Part shown: piece by piece, positions 13,921 to 28,014 of the stretch
How positions within the stretch are numbered: the stretch's first letter is position 1
How the letters are laid out: the number at the start of each line of letters is the position of its first letter
Assembly (NCBI GenBank): GCA_950295325.1
Contig: OX485804.1
Span: forward strand, 45,570,001 to 45,634,000
DNA: 64,000 bases
Origin: Polytrichum commune
Lineage: Eukaryota > Streptophyta > Polytrichopsida > Polytrichales > Polytrichaceae
Direction of reading: 5' to 3'
The notes under the pieces: model-generated
What the model was told of the DNA's origin: nothing
What the model saw: the letters and a program-made list of their open reading frames with translations, nothing else
The model's database searches: none
Made by a program: the position numbers and the translations under genes

Positions 13921-14961
13921 CTAGGATTTGGCCACTAAAGTTCTTGTTCGGATTGGCATTAGCTCCTATGCTCTCCAAAAACCATTATTTCGATAATCGT
14001 TTTTTAGGGTTTTTTGGGCAAATCCCACACGCTTGTTCCACCAAGAAAGCCAAACGTCCTTTGCACCCTTATTGCACCAATTGAAGAGAGGCAACTTTCA
14101 TTACATCCTTCCCACCCTTAAGAACCGATGGGTCAAAAGACTATATAGGGTTGTTTCTCACTCAATACTTAATGGAGAATGAAGATTTGTGCTATATTGC
14201 AAATTGATCTTATGTGTGAGAGGAGCATGCGGCATTGGTCCCATTCTTTTGAAAACTTGTTCAATTCTAGATCATTTTACAATGATTGTATGAGTTTACT
14301 CATTTGAGAACCATTTTCAACTATTGTAGGATTTCCTGTCAATATCACTAGCATTAGAGATTACAAAAGAGAGAGAGAGAAAAAAAAATGTTGATGCATG
14401 AGCATCATAATGAAAGAAACATGTTCACCATTTCGTTTAGAAAGAAACTAGTTTAGGACGTAAGGGTTGGCCAAGGTCTACTACATGCCCTCCGAGAAGT
14501 GGACCTTAACATGAAAAACAACCATGTAAGTAAAAGGTAAATCGAATGTCATCAATTTCGAATAACACGTTGTTATTGGCTATGCCCTAAGGATATGAGC
14601 CCAAAACGAGTGCTCATATTTGTTTTATGGTTAGAATTTATTTAGAATTGCATTTGGAGTGTTATTGAAACAATCAAAAGTATAAAAAGAGTGAGGCTTG
14701 GTGTGGTTTATGTTTTAGGCTTTAAGTCTATTTTGTGTGGTTAATTAGAAGCTTAGTGACCTTAGGTAGTGTTTTGTTTAAGTGTGTAGTATTTGATGAG
14801 GCAAGGGGAAGGGCCTTGGGCTTTAATGTTTGAATTAGAACATGTTCTTGTTGGTTTAAAGGGTGAAGGTTAGTGGATAGGATAAGGTCCTACTAAGTAG
14901 GAGAAGGTTAAGGGGCTTGTGGTCTTGGGTGCCCTCTCCCCCTCCTCCTCTTCCCTCTTCA

Positions 14962-14964
<3 letters not shown>

Positions 14965-14999
<35 letters not shown>
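14965..14999. repeat. (CT)n microsatellite
   Basis: About 15 CT units in a pyrimidine-rich tract. Confidence 0.95.
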
Positions 15000-15178
15000 C
15001 TAGGACCTTGGGAGCTCTTAGAGCTCTTAGAGAATGTGGGAATTAGGTAGGGTTAGTAGAATTAGCGGGCTTGTTTAGAAGTAATTAGGTAATGGGTTGG
15101 GTAGGATTAGGTAGATAGTTGAGGGGTTTAGGTTGGGTTGCAGCCGGAGGGTACTACTTACAGCCGAGGCTCACATTC

Positions 15179-15466
15179 TCGGTCCAGGGGCTATCTGGTC
15201 ACTTTGAAGCTTTACGGTTGCAGTCCAGGGGCCTAACAGGTGCAGTCCAAGGGCTATCTGGTCACTTTGAAGCTTATACGGTTGCAGTCCAGGGCTATTT
15301 GGTCACTTTGAAGCTTATACGGTGCAGTCCAGGGGCTATATGGTCACTTTGAAGCTATACGGTTGCGGTCCAGGGCCTATCTAATTACACCGAGGCTTAC
15401 AATTGTAGTTCCAAGGTCCTATAGGGTTGAGGTTGTATGGCGGCTTCGAGGCTCAGTGCAAATCCT
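15179..15466. repeat. minisatellite, unit about 40-45 bp
   Basis: About six degenerate units built on GCAGTCCAGGGGCTATCTGG and TCACTTTGAAGCTTATACGG. The open frame across it (15119-15352) is a product of the repeat, not a gene. Confidence 0.9.
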
Positions 15467-18400
15467 TGAAGGAGTTAGGTAGAGGATTAAAGGGGGCCAA
15501 GAGGATGTAAGCGGGGGGACCATGGTGCTACCTTAGGCTTGGGGATAGTGAATTAATTAGGTTACTACTTCATGTTAGTTTAGATACTTAGTTCATTAGT
15601 AAGCTAGGAGGACTTTATGATTGTGATGATAGAGAAGAGCGTTTATTAACGCTTGTAATATTATCGTGGAATGGATTGGTGTGCAATGATTGATGGGAAT
15701 TGTAATGGAGTCTCACGCATTTGGTATAAATGGAGTATGGAAACATGAATGTGATACCCATTCCCTCACCCGGACTAGGACGCTTAAGGGTGGGTGGTTT
15801 GGCCTCACAAAGGAACAAGACCTAGGGGTGGTCTCTAAAATGAACCAAAGTTTGGCAGCCAACTAGAACCAACCACATATGTGTTGTGATTCTATGGTGT
15901 TAGTGACTTGCTCTCCATATGGAGTCCAACTGTAAGTGAGTGTTGATCTATACTGGTCTCTTAAATCAACTGAGGTTTGGCCTTAGTCAATCAACCAGCT
16001 GGAATCAACCACATGTGCATGATAATAACAGGGCAGAACATTCTTACGACCATCCACTTGTTTAAGACTGTACATATCAAGTTGTAGATGAAAATATTGG
16101 CATGAATCTCAACAAAAATAATTGCTTATCTTCAGTGACAAATGATAGACACGTTGCCATTGATCTCTTTGAATGTTTGATGTTATGATTCATCGATTGA
16201 AGGTTGCTTTCTCGAATTTTGCCATTAGTTCGTGTTTTTTGGTTGTGGGATTTAGATGTAGGGATCATGATTTGTATGAGGGTGGCCACAAAAACCAAAA
16301 CAACCCAACTCTTCTGCCACAATGATTCCCCCATTCCAAAAACAATTTCTTATAGCCCACCCACACTTACTGGTGTGGGCCACTACACTAAATAAGATAT
16401 TTAGTGTTTGATACACTAAATACGAACGCATACACTAAATATCAATAACCCTATGAAAGTAAGTAACCTTAAATGTAAACTTAAACACTAAATATCAATT
16501 ATGGTCATATGTGGAAGTTACATGTTTGAATTTAGTGCTAGTAAGGATATGTGAAAAAATGATATAATAAAGGAGGTGGCAACAAGGAAGGTTGTGACAC
16601 AATTATGTCTAACACTAATTGTCAAGGAATTGAATATTAGTGTTGAGTAGGGCATGATGGTAACAACAATAAATACAATCAAACACTAAATTCCTGGGAG
16701 GCAATCCAACCCCACTCTTCGAAAAATTCGAAGAACCCCAACTATGTGTAAACCTTCGGGTTGCGGGAAGAATCGGGCGCTCAATTTCAAATCCTAACAT
16801 TCTCTTAAAGTTTTTGAGATGACAAGAGCAGATCCCAAAAATTTCACCAACTTGCAAATAGGATTTGATACACGACGAGCTAACAAGCTTTGAGTAGAAA
16901 GTATTCTACAAGATGGATTAAAACCCTGTTTGAGGCACAATTTATATGGGTGTTATTCATTGAAAATACTATTCATAGTAACATTATTCACTAACAATAA
17001 CGACACCATCCAATACTATTTATACCAACGTCAATTTCTTCCTATTACTTAAGTTTCTTCTCGTGAAGGTAAGATAGCGGAGGCCCATATCAAAGGCAAA
17101 ATATAGATTGAAACACAACCGTGCAGTTGAATAATGTTATGAGTCATCTTTCATTCATCCCACTTACTTTACGGATAACTCTATTATGTCGTGTTGATTC
17201 CCAGACTCACAGTGCATTGCCACAATGTGAAAAAATAATGCTATGATACAATGAATGAAGAAAATTGACCACTAGTTACAAATGAACTAGTTGATGTTGA
17301 AGACTTCAACAAGAGCATTACCCCTCATTTTAGAGGAATTTATGGAATATGCTAAATTTTAATAAAGAAAACCCAAAGATCGTACAATATAACCGATTGG
17401 ACTTGGAAACACTAGGATCTCAACCGACTATGGTCAGAATTTCCCCAGACACTTGCTATGATGAAGGGCCCATGGATGTTTTATTTACTTGTTTATTTAT
17501 TCATTCATTCATCTGCAGGCCTAAGGTAGTGGATGATACACTATCTTGTGCCCTCCTTGAAGCGGGAATTTTGTCTTTTGTATTTCTTCTTAGGTGGTAC
17601 ACTTAAGTTAGTTCCTAGACTATCTATTTGGAGAGCCCTTTGAGTACTTGAATATATTATTCCTAGCACGTGCTAGTACACGAGGCACCATCATTTCACA
17701 CCAATATGATGATGTGTCTCCATGTATTTCCTAGATAAGGTAGTTGTGTCTCTTCCCGACACTTTGGCGAGTTCGAGTACCCTAAGGTGTATATAATATG
17801 TGGGCATTGTTCGATTCCTTTTGTCATGTTCTCCAACTTCTACCAACGAGCTTTACACAACGAAGCTTGTGTTGCATTGGCAAATCTACGATAAAGCATC
17901 AACACAAGGTGAATTGAAAATCGGAAGTTCCTTGATTTAGTAATGGTTGTAGGAAGCGCGTGTTTGTTGATTTCTTCACATGTTTTCATGTCTTCTCAGT
18001 TGCGTTCATTGTTGAGTGTGAGGTAGTTGATATAATTTGGAGACGTGGTCTATTCTCTTTCACACATGTGTCTTTATGATGTTTGTTGTTCGATCCTCGC
18101 CTAACCAAACACAAATCAAATGCATGTGTATGATTAAGGAAAAGTAACTAAATAACACCCACATATCCTAAACGCTTCTAGCAATTTCAAAGTTGTTGTG
18201 TTATTTCTCTTTAGAGTGGATGAAATGGACTACATAATCAATCGTTCCATCAAGAGCATAAGGGTTATCAAAACACATCCCAATTTTCATTCATGGATAT
18301 GCGATCACGTCATCCACAACCCATATTATGTTTATGAGTATTATGAATGAGAACCAATTTGCCTAGGACGATGACTTGTTGCTTCCACCCTTGTCATCCA

Positions 18401-18980
18401 CTATCCTCTCGTTGGTTATCTAGTCCATAACTAGTGTGAGGAGAGTGGAAATTGAACTGCGATAGAAAGAAGACATTTGCTTACTCTTGTTGGTTATAGG
18501 AAGTGGCAAGTCTATTTGTGGGTGTAAACTAGAGGTTACGGATGAAATGTCTTGTGCGTGAACAGAAAAAACGCAAGAGAGTTGTTCAAAGTCCTTTTCA
18601 CTTGGATGAGCGACTAGTTATGAAATTTTCATCAATTTGGGTACCGATACAACCAAAATGTGACCCCAACTAGTGGTTCCCCAAATATGATGGGACCGTT
18701 CCTTGACCATAAAATGTCTCCCCGGCCAACCAATGGATTAAATACTACTAGACACCAGTTTGTCCCAGGCTAGAGAGTAGGTGTCAAATATTATTGGCTA
18801 GGCCCTCATTATGGCAGGGGCATCCCAACTATTGGTGGGCTTTGACCTACTTCGAAGCCTTCACCCACTTGTCTCCAACATGGCATATTACAAAATGGGC
18901 ATAGGTCATGTTAGTGCCTCTTCTTGTTTTTTTTTATTGTTTTATAAATCATATAACATAAGGTTTTGTGTCCATGATAA

Positions 18981-19004
18981 CCCCCCCCCCCAAAAAAAAA
19001 AAAA
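18981..19004. repeat. C11 then A13 homopolymer tract
   Basis: C at 18981-18991 immediately followed by A at 18992-19004. Confidence 0.9.
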
Positions 19005-19210
19005 CAACAACTAGGAATACGTGGGGGTTACACCCGGAATGCCTAACAAGGTCAACCCAAATAAATGCACCTTCCCTACAATTTAAAGACAATGAAGATG
19101 GTTATTCTTGATTTGTGTTTAGGTAATTATTTCATGATTTTATCATTCTTTGCATGTGATATGATGTCATATGAAAGGCAATATACAAATTAAGATTGGT
19201 GGCAACCATG

Positions 19211-19300
19211 TAAGTTGAAGGTGAAAATGTTAGGAACCTCAAATCACCCAAAAGAAATTCCAAGTAATAAGCGGTTCTTAACATTTTCACCTTCAACTTA
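19211..19300. repeat. near-perfect hairpin, 28-bp arms
   Basis: 19211-19238 (TAAGTTGAAGGTGAAAATGT...) pairs with 19273-19300 with one mismatch and a 34-nt loop. Confidence 0.8.
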
Positions 19301-19849
19301 AGGTTTGTAAGTGTTGGTCAATTGTTTTTCTTGATTGGACCCCTATATTTGATTGGTTCGTGGTATGAAAAGGATAAAACAAAAACAAAAAAAACACCAT
19401 AATTAAACATTGGACTACATCTTCAAATTTTAAAAATTAACTTCTCCACACTCAATAATGAATGCAATTGGGAGAACCTATGTATTCAATTAAGAAATCA
19501 TAGTTGGCTTTGAAGAAGTAGGTGTGAGCACCAAACCTCCACCCTTTATGCGTCAGTGTCCGGGTAGAGGCTTGCAACTCACATGTATTAAATGAAGGCC
19601 TTCTTCCCAACCATTCCATTCAATGTGCCATTGGATGAGGTTAGCATGCACACTGGCTTTATAATGGAAGAAAACACCACACAATGGCATTGACAAATGC
19701 CAGGCACAGTCCCAACCGCTACACCCCATCCTTAGCTAATCGTCTCTAGGCCCATGAGAGCCCTACCCTTGATTAATTAAAATTTGAGCATTACTAAATG
19801 CTTAGTCAAAGTGTCAAAAATTAATGCAATAAAGTCCACCCTGCTACTT

Positions 19850-20680
19850 CTACTTCATCCGCTATTGACCATAGTCACCTCAGTTGCAATGCCCACCGCC
19901 AGCTCCTATTTCAGCACCTCTTCACGCACGGTTGCAACCAGTTTCGGCCAAGTCAGCAGCTGCCCCAAAGCCCTTCATTCACCACATTGCCTCAGTCCTC
20001 CCAGATGGGAAGAGTACCCATCCACCCGACTTTGATGCTATTGTGGCCGTCGCTGAGGTTGAATTCTCGAGGCTCCCAGCGACTTAGCAGCAACCTAAGC
20101 AACCCAGTGTTCACGGCTGGAACTAGACATGATCCAGCTGCTCTTCAGCACCCAACCAGCTCACTCCACTTGCACGTGCGCCCTTGGTTGTTGGGGTGTC
20201 TAGATCTACCCTTTGGCACTTCACATTCTTCCTGGCTCCGAATTCAAAGCCTCCTCCCCTGCCGTCCTCACTCTTCGGCAACATCTAAACCAAATTCAGG
20301 CGGTATTTAGCATCCCCCTCCCTTTGATCTCTTACTTCTCTCTCCTCCCTCTCAAACCCAAATTCAGGATCTAGGCTCTTTTTCCTTTTTAGCGATTCGA
20401 CACCACTAGCCACCTGCATTGCTCACCCTTTTGGCAGCCTGGTCCCTAGCCATCAGCGGCCTTCCGTTGCTCTCTCTCTCGGATTTTTCCTTCCAAGCAG
20501 TAGCAGTTGTTTAGGCTACTAGTGTTGACGGTGCGGCCTCCTCATTCCTCCTTCCAACTGCTCCACTCATAGCTCCTGTTTTTTCCCGAGAGAGAGAGAG
20601 AAAAGAGAGGCATCCCCGAGCATTCCAGGGACCTCTCCCGGCCTGGGTCCGAGAATCCAGTGCCTAATCCACATTGTGGA
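19850..20680. other. GC-rich, pyrimidine-rich block without an identified product
   Basis: Composition differs sharply from the flanks. A frame at 19884-20087 reads KSAAAPKPFIHHIASVLPDG and ends at a TAG; the downstream sequence has stops in all frames. It could be a retrocopy, an LTR or an old promoter/5' UTR. I cannot decide. Confidence 0.3.
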
Positions 20681-21426
20681 GGCACTCCCCATCCTAAAAC
20701 AAACACCGACCTAAGACTAAACGGTCAATACCGTTAGCATCGAGCCCCTTGAGCTTGGCATTAACTAACTCCAAACAAACTAATTGACTCATTTTTTAAT
20801 TTTTCTCACTTAATAACCTAAGTCTAACAACTTAACTCAACTAACGTATAACTTCTAAACTCCAATCTAATCTAACTCTCAATTAACTCAACAATTACTA
20901 ATTCTAATATTTTGGTCTTTTTAGAGTTTAAATTGAATTGTGGGCACGAAATCGGGTTCACAGTAGGATGCTAGATTTGTTAGATTAATAAAAGCTCATC
21001 ACCTCACCCTCGTCACTCAAGAATGTAATGTGAATAAGGACATCCAAACCCAACACCATGAACACAAATTCAACAAGATTGTCCTTGATATTTTACCATA
21101 ATGGCTAATAAATAATTAGGGTATGATGGTTATGGGAAAGATATAACAAAAACCAAATCAGCCCACAACTAGATGCACTCCACCCTCCACCACGAGACTT
21201 TGCCACATAAGTAATAAGACTCCTATGTAGATACAAAATAATCCTATTTGAAAAGAAAAGAAAAAGCCAAAAATATACTTCCCATCAACCAACACCACTT
21301 TGTAAACCAATCAATCACAAAGCTACCAGTAAGCAAATCAAAATCACACACTGTGATTTATCGTCACCACCCATAGATGGTGGTTGGAGTCATACCACTC
21401 CCAAGAAAGAATGGTGCACAACCCAT

Positions 21427-21514
21427 AGGGCATCGGGTCATTGGCATTACGAACGGACACTTTATTCACGCCGGCCCCTTGCTAAAAAGGGACCGGAGTT
21501 TCTATCTATCTATC
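21427..21514 (+). mobile_element. 5'-truncated SINE (copy 3)
   Basis: Only the last 88 bp of the SINE are present (GGGCATCGGGT through CGCCGGCCCCTTGC to TTTCTATCTATCTATC), close to copy 1. They are flanked by the 12-bp duplication TGCACAACCCAT (21415-21426 and 21515-21526), so this is an independent, truncated insertion and not a broken full copy. Confidence 0.88.
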
Positions 21515-22699
21515 TGCACAACCCATGAAGAAATTGTGCACGGGAGTTAGACATCTCCCGATGGAAGATCTTTGTATTGAAGTTAGACAACTCCAATTAG
21601 AAGATATAAATAAGAGTTAGACAACTCCCAGTGGATAAATGTTATTCATTAGAGGTAGACAACTTTTAGTGAATGAATGAATTTAGTTGGAATTAGACAA
21701 TTCCATTTAGAGGATTGTGATTGAACCAAAAGATAGAAGATTCATTATAAAACCAACAATATGACTATGAAATGAAAAATTTACTATATGAGAAATAGAA
21801 AGTAAAGTAGTGCCTTTGGCATATAAGGGAGCTAGGAGGAGGGGAGAGGATCTTTTAGTCTCTACTATGGTGGGATGGTTCAACCTCACATGCAATCACA
21901 ACGTGGTTGTTGTGGCTCGTGTACATTTGTGATTGTATAACTTTTGTGCAAAAGAGGTTTGTGATGGCACACCCCTACCCCATCCCATGCCCCATCCAAA
22001 TATTGCCCATACAAGGGTGCAAGCATGGTAAAGTGGACCAAAAAAGTGCTATGGTATACTAAAACCATAATTTTTTTGGTCAAAGGCCTAAAAGTAGTAG
22101 CAAAGAGTTATTTAAATTGGAATTTTTTTATGATGACCTCTATTGTTGTGTTAAATACTCAAATGTAGAATATCAAGTTGAGATCTTCAATACTTAGCAT
22201 CAAAAGTGATGCTCAAAAACAAATGGTTGAGTCTGGTTTTGGATGTAGATTTCAAGACCTTAACTATTTTGAAGTTAGAATTTTTTTATATTCCTTGAAT
22301 TCATTATCTACTTGAGGGCATCACCACAAAACTTTGTAAAAAACCATCAATTTAATGTAATTTTATCATATTTTAAACAAATTTTAGACAATCACTTATT
22401 CAATATCACCTACTTGCACGCCACTTGCACCGTCTTCTAAAATAGGTAGACTTTTCTTGGAATTATTTTTTTCATCATAAATTGCTTGGCTTTGTAGATC
22501 AAGATGTTTTAAAAATGTCTATGGTTTATTTCTTCACAAAATTCAAAGTTAGTACATAAAATTGAATCACTTTCACTTAACACTAGGCAGGGATCATGAG
22601 TTGTCCACTTTACCGTGCTTGCACCCACCACAATATTTCTATATCATGAAGCCATTCAAATACACCTCCCCCCCCCCATAAAAAAAACGACTCTTTTAT

Positions 22700-22900
22700 A
22701 CCACCAGATGGCAAAGGTATACAAGTTAATCAATGATATGCAAATAGTAGAAAGGTTACCAAGTTTCCATAACATACTACATGCGGAACTCAAGGCCATA
22801 TGGTTAGCCCTCACCAACACATACATCTTCCACGATATCCAAATATTTATGGACAAGCTAAACAATACCTACCTCTTGAATAATCCACGGGTGGATCACT
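22700..22900 (+). pseudogene. possible retroelement RNase H fragment
   Basis: Frame with HAELKAIWLALTNTYIFHD and IQIFMDKLNNTYLLNN recalls the RNase H core of LINE-type elements (conserved Glu in AEL and Asp in IFTDS; here IFMDK). It is short, and the frame runs on into unrelated sequence. A second weak retroelement-like stretch is at 24,290-24,400 (HYAKIIKTTLDCTYYLYAII). Confidence 0.35.
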
Positions 22901-23167
22901 CTAAGGCATTTTTGTGCACCACGTGCGGTTGGGGGTTCTTTTTTGGGGGGGGCTATTTACCTTCAAGGGTTGAATTAAAGCCTCCCTATAATTACTTAAA
23001 TTTCAAAAATGGCCCATTTGTTTGCACCCTTCCATTACTTATATTGTCCAAGTCACTGCAATTTTTTGTACTCTATATTCCTTTTAAGTAATAAAAGTTA
23101 ATTTACTTCCTAACGCAATTGATGAGTGTTGAGGGAAAGCATGGAAACAAAGAAGGGTGCAAACAGT

Positions 23168-23272
23168 AATATCATTGCAAACAGAGTTATGAAGAAAACA
23201 CATAGGAGACCATAGCAAAGTAATACCATTGCAAACACTGTTATGATGAAAACACATAGGAGATGCCAACAC
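23168..23272. repeat. tandem duplication of about 53 bp
   Basis: AATATCATTGCAAACAGAGT...AACACATAGGAGA is repeated as AATACCATTGCAAACACTGT...AACACATAGGAGA. Confidence 0.75.
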
Positions 23273-25380
23273 AAATACCATAGCGGTCATTGCAATGCAA
23301 GTGTCCAAAAACACAGAGCATAGTAAAGCGGGTTTAGAATTTACAATTTAGGGTGGAGTCCATAATGTTACAGCGCGTACAAAATAACCCCAAGTACACC
23401 ACAAGTAGGGTAAGGGTGGAAACAAAGGAAAAGTGTCCGTGTGTTCACAAACACAACATGCGGTTTACAAAATGCTGACCCAAACTCATCAGAAAACGGG
23501 AAGAACGGCAACGGTTTAAGAATCCTGTAATTCTGGAGTTGCATGTGCATGTGAGTTTAGGGTTTAGAGGAAGACAAAATACCAGTAGTTTACACCAAAA
23601 AAACAAGCAGAACTCATGATCTAAGAGCAGGAGTTACCCAGACTCCCACGTTGTGAACCCATTTACATACCATACTAAACATACCTTCTAGGATCCTTAT
23701 CTTCAGCCCCTATATTAATTTTACAAAAAATAATGGTCCACGTTTTATATCCATCTAACTTACTTATAATGGGATTGTCTACATTTAATGGCCGCTTCAT
23801 TATTTGGAATTCCTTTATAATTTTTATTTCAAATGATTTTAATCCTCTCTATATTATGCCGCACGTCGTTTTTAAAATGCACTAAGTGATCTACCCATGG
23901 AATAATCACATAAGACACCCCTCTTCCCACTACAAAGACCCACACAAGCTCTTTACAACCTACGAAGTGCACTTTGTCACATGGCTCCCACACAAAGTCA
24001 TAATCCAAAAGTTGGAGCTCACACATGCATCCACCGAACGACCAAGCAAACACACTAGCCATTGATGGCACCTCCAAAGCCACAATACCCCTAAACCACA
24101 CATTCACGCAACCCACACCATACCATATAAACTAGCAAAACCACCCTCGTCAACTAACCCAACATGAATAACAAAGAATCTAAAGATGCTCATAATAAAA
24201 CACACAATAGCTCACAATTAAGAAAGCCAAAAAATCAATGTGCTAAAAAATGGATCTCCAAGCACCAAAACCATCATAAACCATCCAACTCCTTTTGAAG
24301 GTTCATTAACCCTAAATGTACATTATGCCAAAATAATTAAAACCACGCTTGATTGCACTTACTATCTCTATGCAATCATAAATTCTTCAAAGGCCTTGGA
24401 ATCTCACAACACAAGCACTGCTACTCAACAAGTAAGCTACTCGACATGCTCAAATCAAGTATACACATGAGACATTACACACTCAAAATTGCTAGCAACA
24501 AAGGTGACCACCCCCAGACAATACTACCCCGTTGTGGCTTTCACATTGCTCATGCACAACAACAATGTGTATGTGCCTATCAAAACTATATCCACACATT
24601 GTTTATATACAAGGTGCAACAACCCAACCCATCCATACCAGCCCCCCAACCTAGCCATCTAAATAATAACATTCACATTCAAACAAGACATGTATATGAA
24701 CCAAGCCATTAAGACTAAACAAGATAAACACAACCCTCTTATGGATGCAATCAAAACACAAGGCTAGAAACTCAAGCTCTCCTAATCATTACCACAAGGT
24801 TATGTGGCTGCATACTTACAAGTAACATTGAATTACTAGAAAGTCTACACATACCTCCCAACATTTTCATAAGAGTAAATAATAACCATTCATCATATAG
24901 CAATAAAATCCCTCACACACCAAATTGTAAGTAAGAGGAAACTAGATAGTGCACAAGAACCTATACAACCACCCACATGAGGCCCAAAGTACCCAAACTA
25001 AGCTCACCTATTGCAAAGATAGGCAATATAGCCTACCACTATAACAAGGGGAGTCTTGAAGAGGGTAACGCCAACGGGCTAAAAGTCACATCAATGGGAC
25101 ATTATAATACTCAACAAACATTGTGCATTTAGTTGCCAATTTAATCTAGCATCGATCACATATTACTCCTACCAACCAATGTTACTCACATATTACATTG
25201 CCGTGCCGACATTGTTCACAAAGCACTATTGAAATTGGCACTGTTAATCTATAATATTTTTATATTGCATTGTTGGTACTAAGAAAAACATATCTACTCG
25301 CTCTTGTTAATGATAGTCATATTCACACTATACACGTGAGTAGTGGGAAACAACACATTTATGGAGTGATTCATAACTTA

Positions 25381-25674
25381 GGGTCGGTTTACATGGGTCG
25401 TACATTGGATCTTGATTATTCTATAAATTTTTTTTTTGCGGGACTTGAGTTGAGAGTTGGGTCTAGTGTATTGCTCAACCCAACTCTCAACACAAGTCCC
25501 AAGCCTCACCTCCAAAAAATGTTGCCATGTCAGCATCCATGTCATACTTGAGACTTGGGATCCCATGTGAAGTGGTAAGTCCTAACTTCCATGCTCCCAA
25601 TGATTGAATTTACACAAATCGACCTCAAATGACTTGAGACTTAAGTATTGGGGACCCCATGTGAACCACCCAAG
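25381..25674. mobile_element. decayed MITE resembling Harbinger family 2, with an internal hairpin
   Basis: The left end GGGTCGGTTTACATGGG pairs with the right end (reverse complement GGGTGGTTCACATGGGG). No clean target duplication is visible. Inside, 25440-25462 and 25478-25500 form a 23-bp hairpin with one mismatch (GGGACTTGAGTTGAGAGTTG). Confidence 0.5.
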
Positions 25675-26419
25675 TATAGTTTACCATGTTTGTCTTAAAG
25701 AAGGGGTTGGTTTTCAAGGTGATGGCAATGGGTCCAATCATGCCCATAGGCATGACATGTGTTAAACGTGGTACTCTAACCCGAGGTTAACTTGCCTACC
25801 ATGTTGGCAATGTAATGTCGAGACAATGTTTTACTAGACAATGTTTTAGTATACACATTGGGCATGCCATGATGAATATCCCATGAGCATGATGGCATGT
25901 GTGAAACATTGGATGCTTTCATGTATCGTAATGGATACGCCTCTGGACTATGTTGAAGGTAAATACATCAACATGGAGGACAATTTAGGGTTTAGGTTAC
26001 TTATAGTTTTCTCAACAATATAGTGTATCATTTGAGTGTTATGATTGATGAAGTGACAATCTCCTCTGTGATTGTCATTGATGTCATGCACACTTAGCAT
26101 TATAAGGTATAGCACCAATAATTTATGCTTGCTAGCAATCAAAAGCCATCACCGCTTGTAGGCACAATGCTTGAAATTGGAGTTTAGGAATATTATTGTA
26201 GACATTGTGATGGAATATTGAGAAACTATCTTGTTTTGGGTATGGTAGTCATAGTTCTTCAAAGAGGAGAGTTGCCACGACATACCATTTTTGTGGACAA
26301 TGGAACGGATACTGAGTGTATATAGGCTAGTTGAAGTGATTGTGTTTGAGTTTGCTATGATGCGTGTTGGATGCCGGATGTGCTCTAAATGGTAGGCGCT
26401 CCAACACTATTATTGCTTG

Positions 26420-28014
26420 CTTGCAAGTAAGCGTCTCTTGTTTATATCGTCCTCAACAACACTAGATGTTGTTGTATTGCTAAAGATATATGCTTTTACA
26501 ATTTGGCATGGTTTTCTTGAAAAATGCCATGAAATCTTTAAGGATTTGTGTCCAATGATTGTCCTAATGTTTTACTTTCAGTGTTTTGCAATTTCATTGT
26601 GCATGACATTACATCAACATTACCCTTATTTTCAACCGGTATCATTGCATAAACAACGCATCCAGACACACACATTTGCATAATGCAAGAACTCCTCCCG
26701 TTCCACATTTCCTCGGGCGTAATGGAATCCATCGCCTTTATTGGACATTAGTTTTGTGTGTAAACCACATTGGCCACTACTTTTGCCCCAAATGATTTGT
26801 GCAGGTTTTGAGCATGAATCCTATATTTTGTCACCTTCACGATGGTGCAATTTGCACGTTATGACACTCAATTTTGTTGAGGCCTATATGAAGAAGATGT
26901 TTGCTTCTCAATGCCATGCATGGTCCTTAAAAAACTATTCAAATGCTTTGGAAATGAATTCTTTGTCGTTGTCCGACCGTAATGCCTTGATTTTATGCTC
27001 CAATTGCATCTTCACGAGCGCCTTGAACTTCTTAAACTTCTCAAAACACTATGTTTTGGACTTCAATGCATACAACCACATCTTCTTTGAGAAATCATTG
27101 ATGAAGGTCACAAAATACCTTACACCGCCCATGAATGTGATCTTCATGGGGCCACACACGCCAGAATACACAATCTCCCAACGCTTGGTTGTTTGTCTTC
27201 CCCCCCTGCCCCCGTGCTTCTCGTTTAAAATGCAACCCTGTGTTGTTTGCTTTGAATGTATACTTCACAAATTAACAATAATGTGGAGCGAGAAAAATTG
27301 CCAAAGTTCATACCACTCACCATATTTTGGAGCATATAAACATCCTTCACATTCAAATGGCCAAGACAATGGTGCTAGAGCTCGAGCGCACCATCTCTCG
27401 TTAGAGATTGCACCAAGTTGGCTAGATCCGCTCCATACACCTTCATAAAATTCATTTTGTACAAGTTGCCTTCGCATAATATAATTGCAATGGTTTCGTT
27501 GTCGCAAATGCTTAAAAAATATTAATTTTAGGATGAATTTCATTTTCAAACCATTCGACACAAATTTGCTCACCGGGAGGAAATCAGTTTGTAACTCGAG
27601 CACATAAAGCACATCGTTGACATGAATACAGTTGATTTTACCTTTTACGATTGCTTCCAGGACAATAAATACCATTCTAATAGCTTTGACAACACTATCA
27701 TCATCCAAATATACATTGCGTGGATCAATTATCTTAGACGTGTCGAATGCGGCCCTATGCGAAGTTATGTATTTGATGGCTTCCGAATCTATGATCCACT
27801 TGCACATGCTTTTGAAGTGTATCTCATTACAAATGTGTAGTCATCATTGGCCTGACGCACATGCAGGTTTTCCGCTCCGCCAGCCGCCATGGCAAGTGGC
27901 GCTCCAGCAGTGGCTGGAGAATCGGTGGCTGGTGGCGGACTTGGGCGTCCCCGCACATGCCCAACCCGCTCCCCCCCCCCCCCCGCCAAGTCACGCCAGC
28001 TTGTTACTATCGAT
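26420..28014 (-). pseudogene. Ty1/copia polyprotein remnant: protease, gag-pre-integrase and integrase
   Basis: Minus-strand reading from about 27,990 downward gives the linker before the protease, then KWIIDSEAIKYITSHRAAFD near 27,800 (protease, with Glu where the catalytic DSG/DTG motif has Gly). Next come VLYVLELQTDFLPVSK and decayed pre-integrase sequence, integrase core YFVTFINDFSKKMWLYALKS near 27,120, KALRSDNDKEF near 26,960, and the segment SITPEEMWNGR near 26,720. There are several frameshifts and stops. No reverse transcriptase or RNase H follows, so the element is truncated at this end. Its gag half lies at 31,902-32,860, separated by the Harbinger element. Confidence 0.85.

Larger units (their letters stand above)
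13930..19200. other. no gene seen
   Basis: Apart from the minisatellite and the CT tract, all frames are short. TACACTAAATA-type phrases recur near 16,390-16,500. Confidence 0.5.

Noticed and set aside
15119-15352. ORF with repeated protein segments
   Set aside because: The repetition comes from the minisatellite; there is no start, splice or family support.
22615-23091. 158-codon ORF taken as a whole
   Set aside because: It crosses a C10 tract and a G-rich tract, and only a central stretch resembles RNase H; kept as a possible fragment only.
23829-24116. 95-codon minus-strand ORF
   Set aside because: Hydrophobic but without domain, splice or neighbour support; possibly antisense of retroelement debris.
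26741-27448. Longest plus-strand ORF in the window (235 codons)
   Set aside because: It is the antisense of the copia integrase region; the minus strand shows the recognisable motifs.
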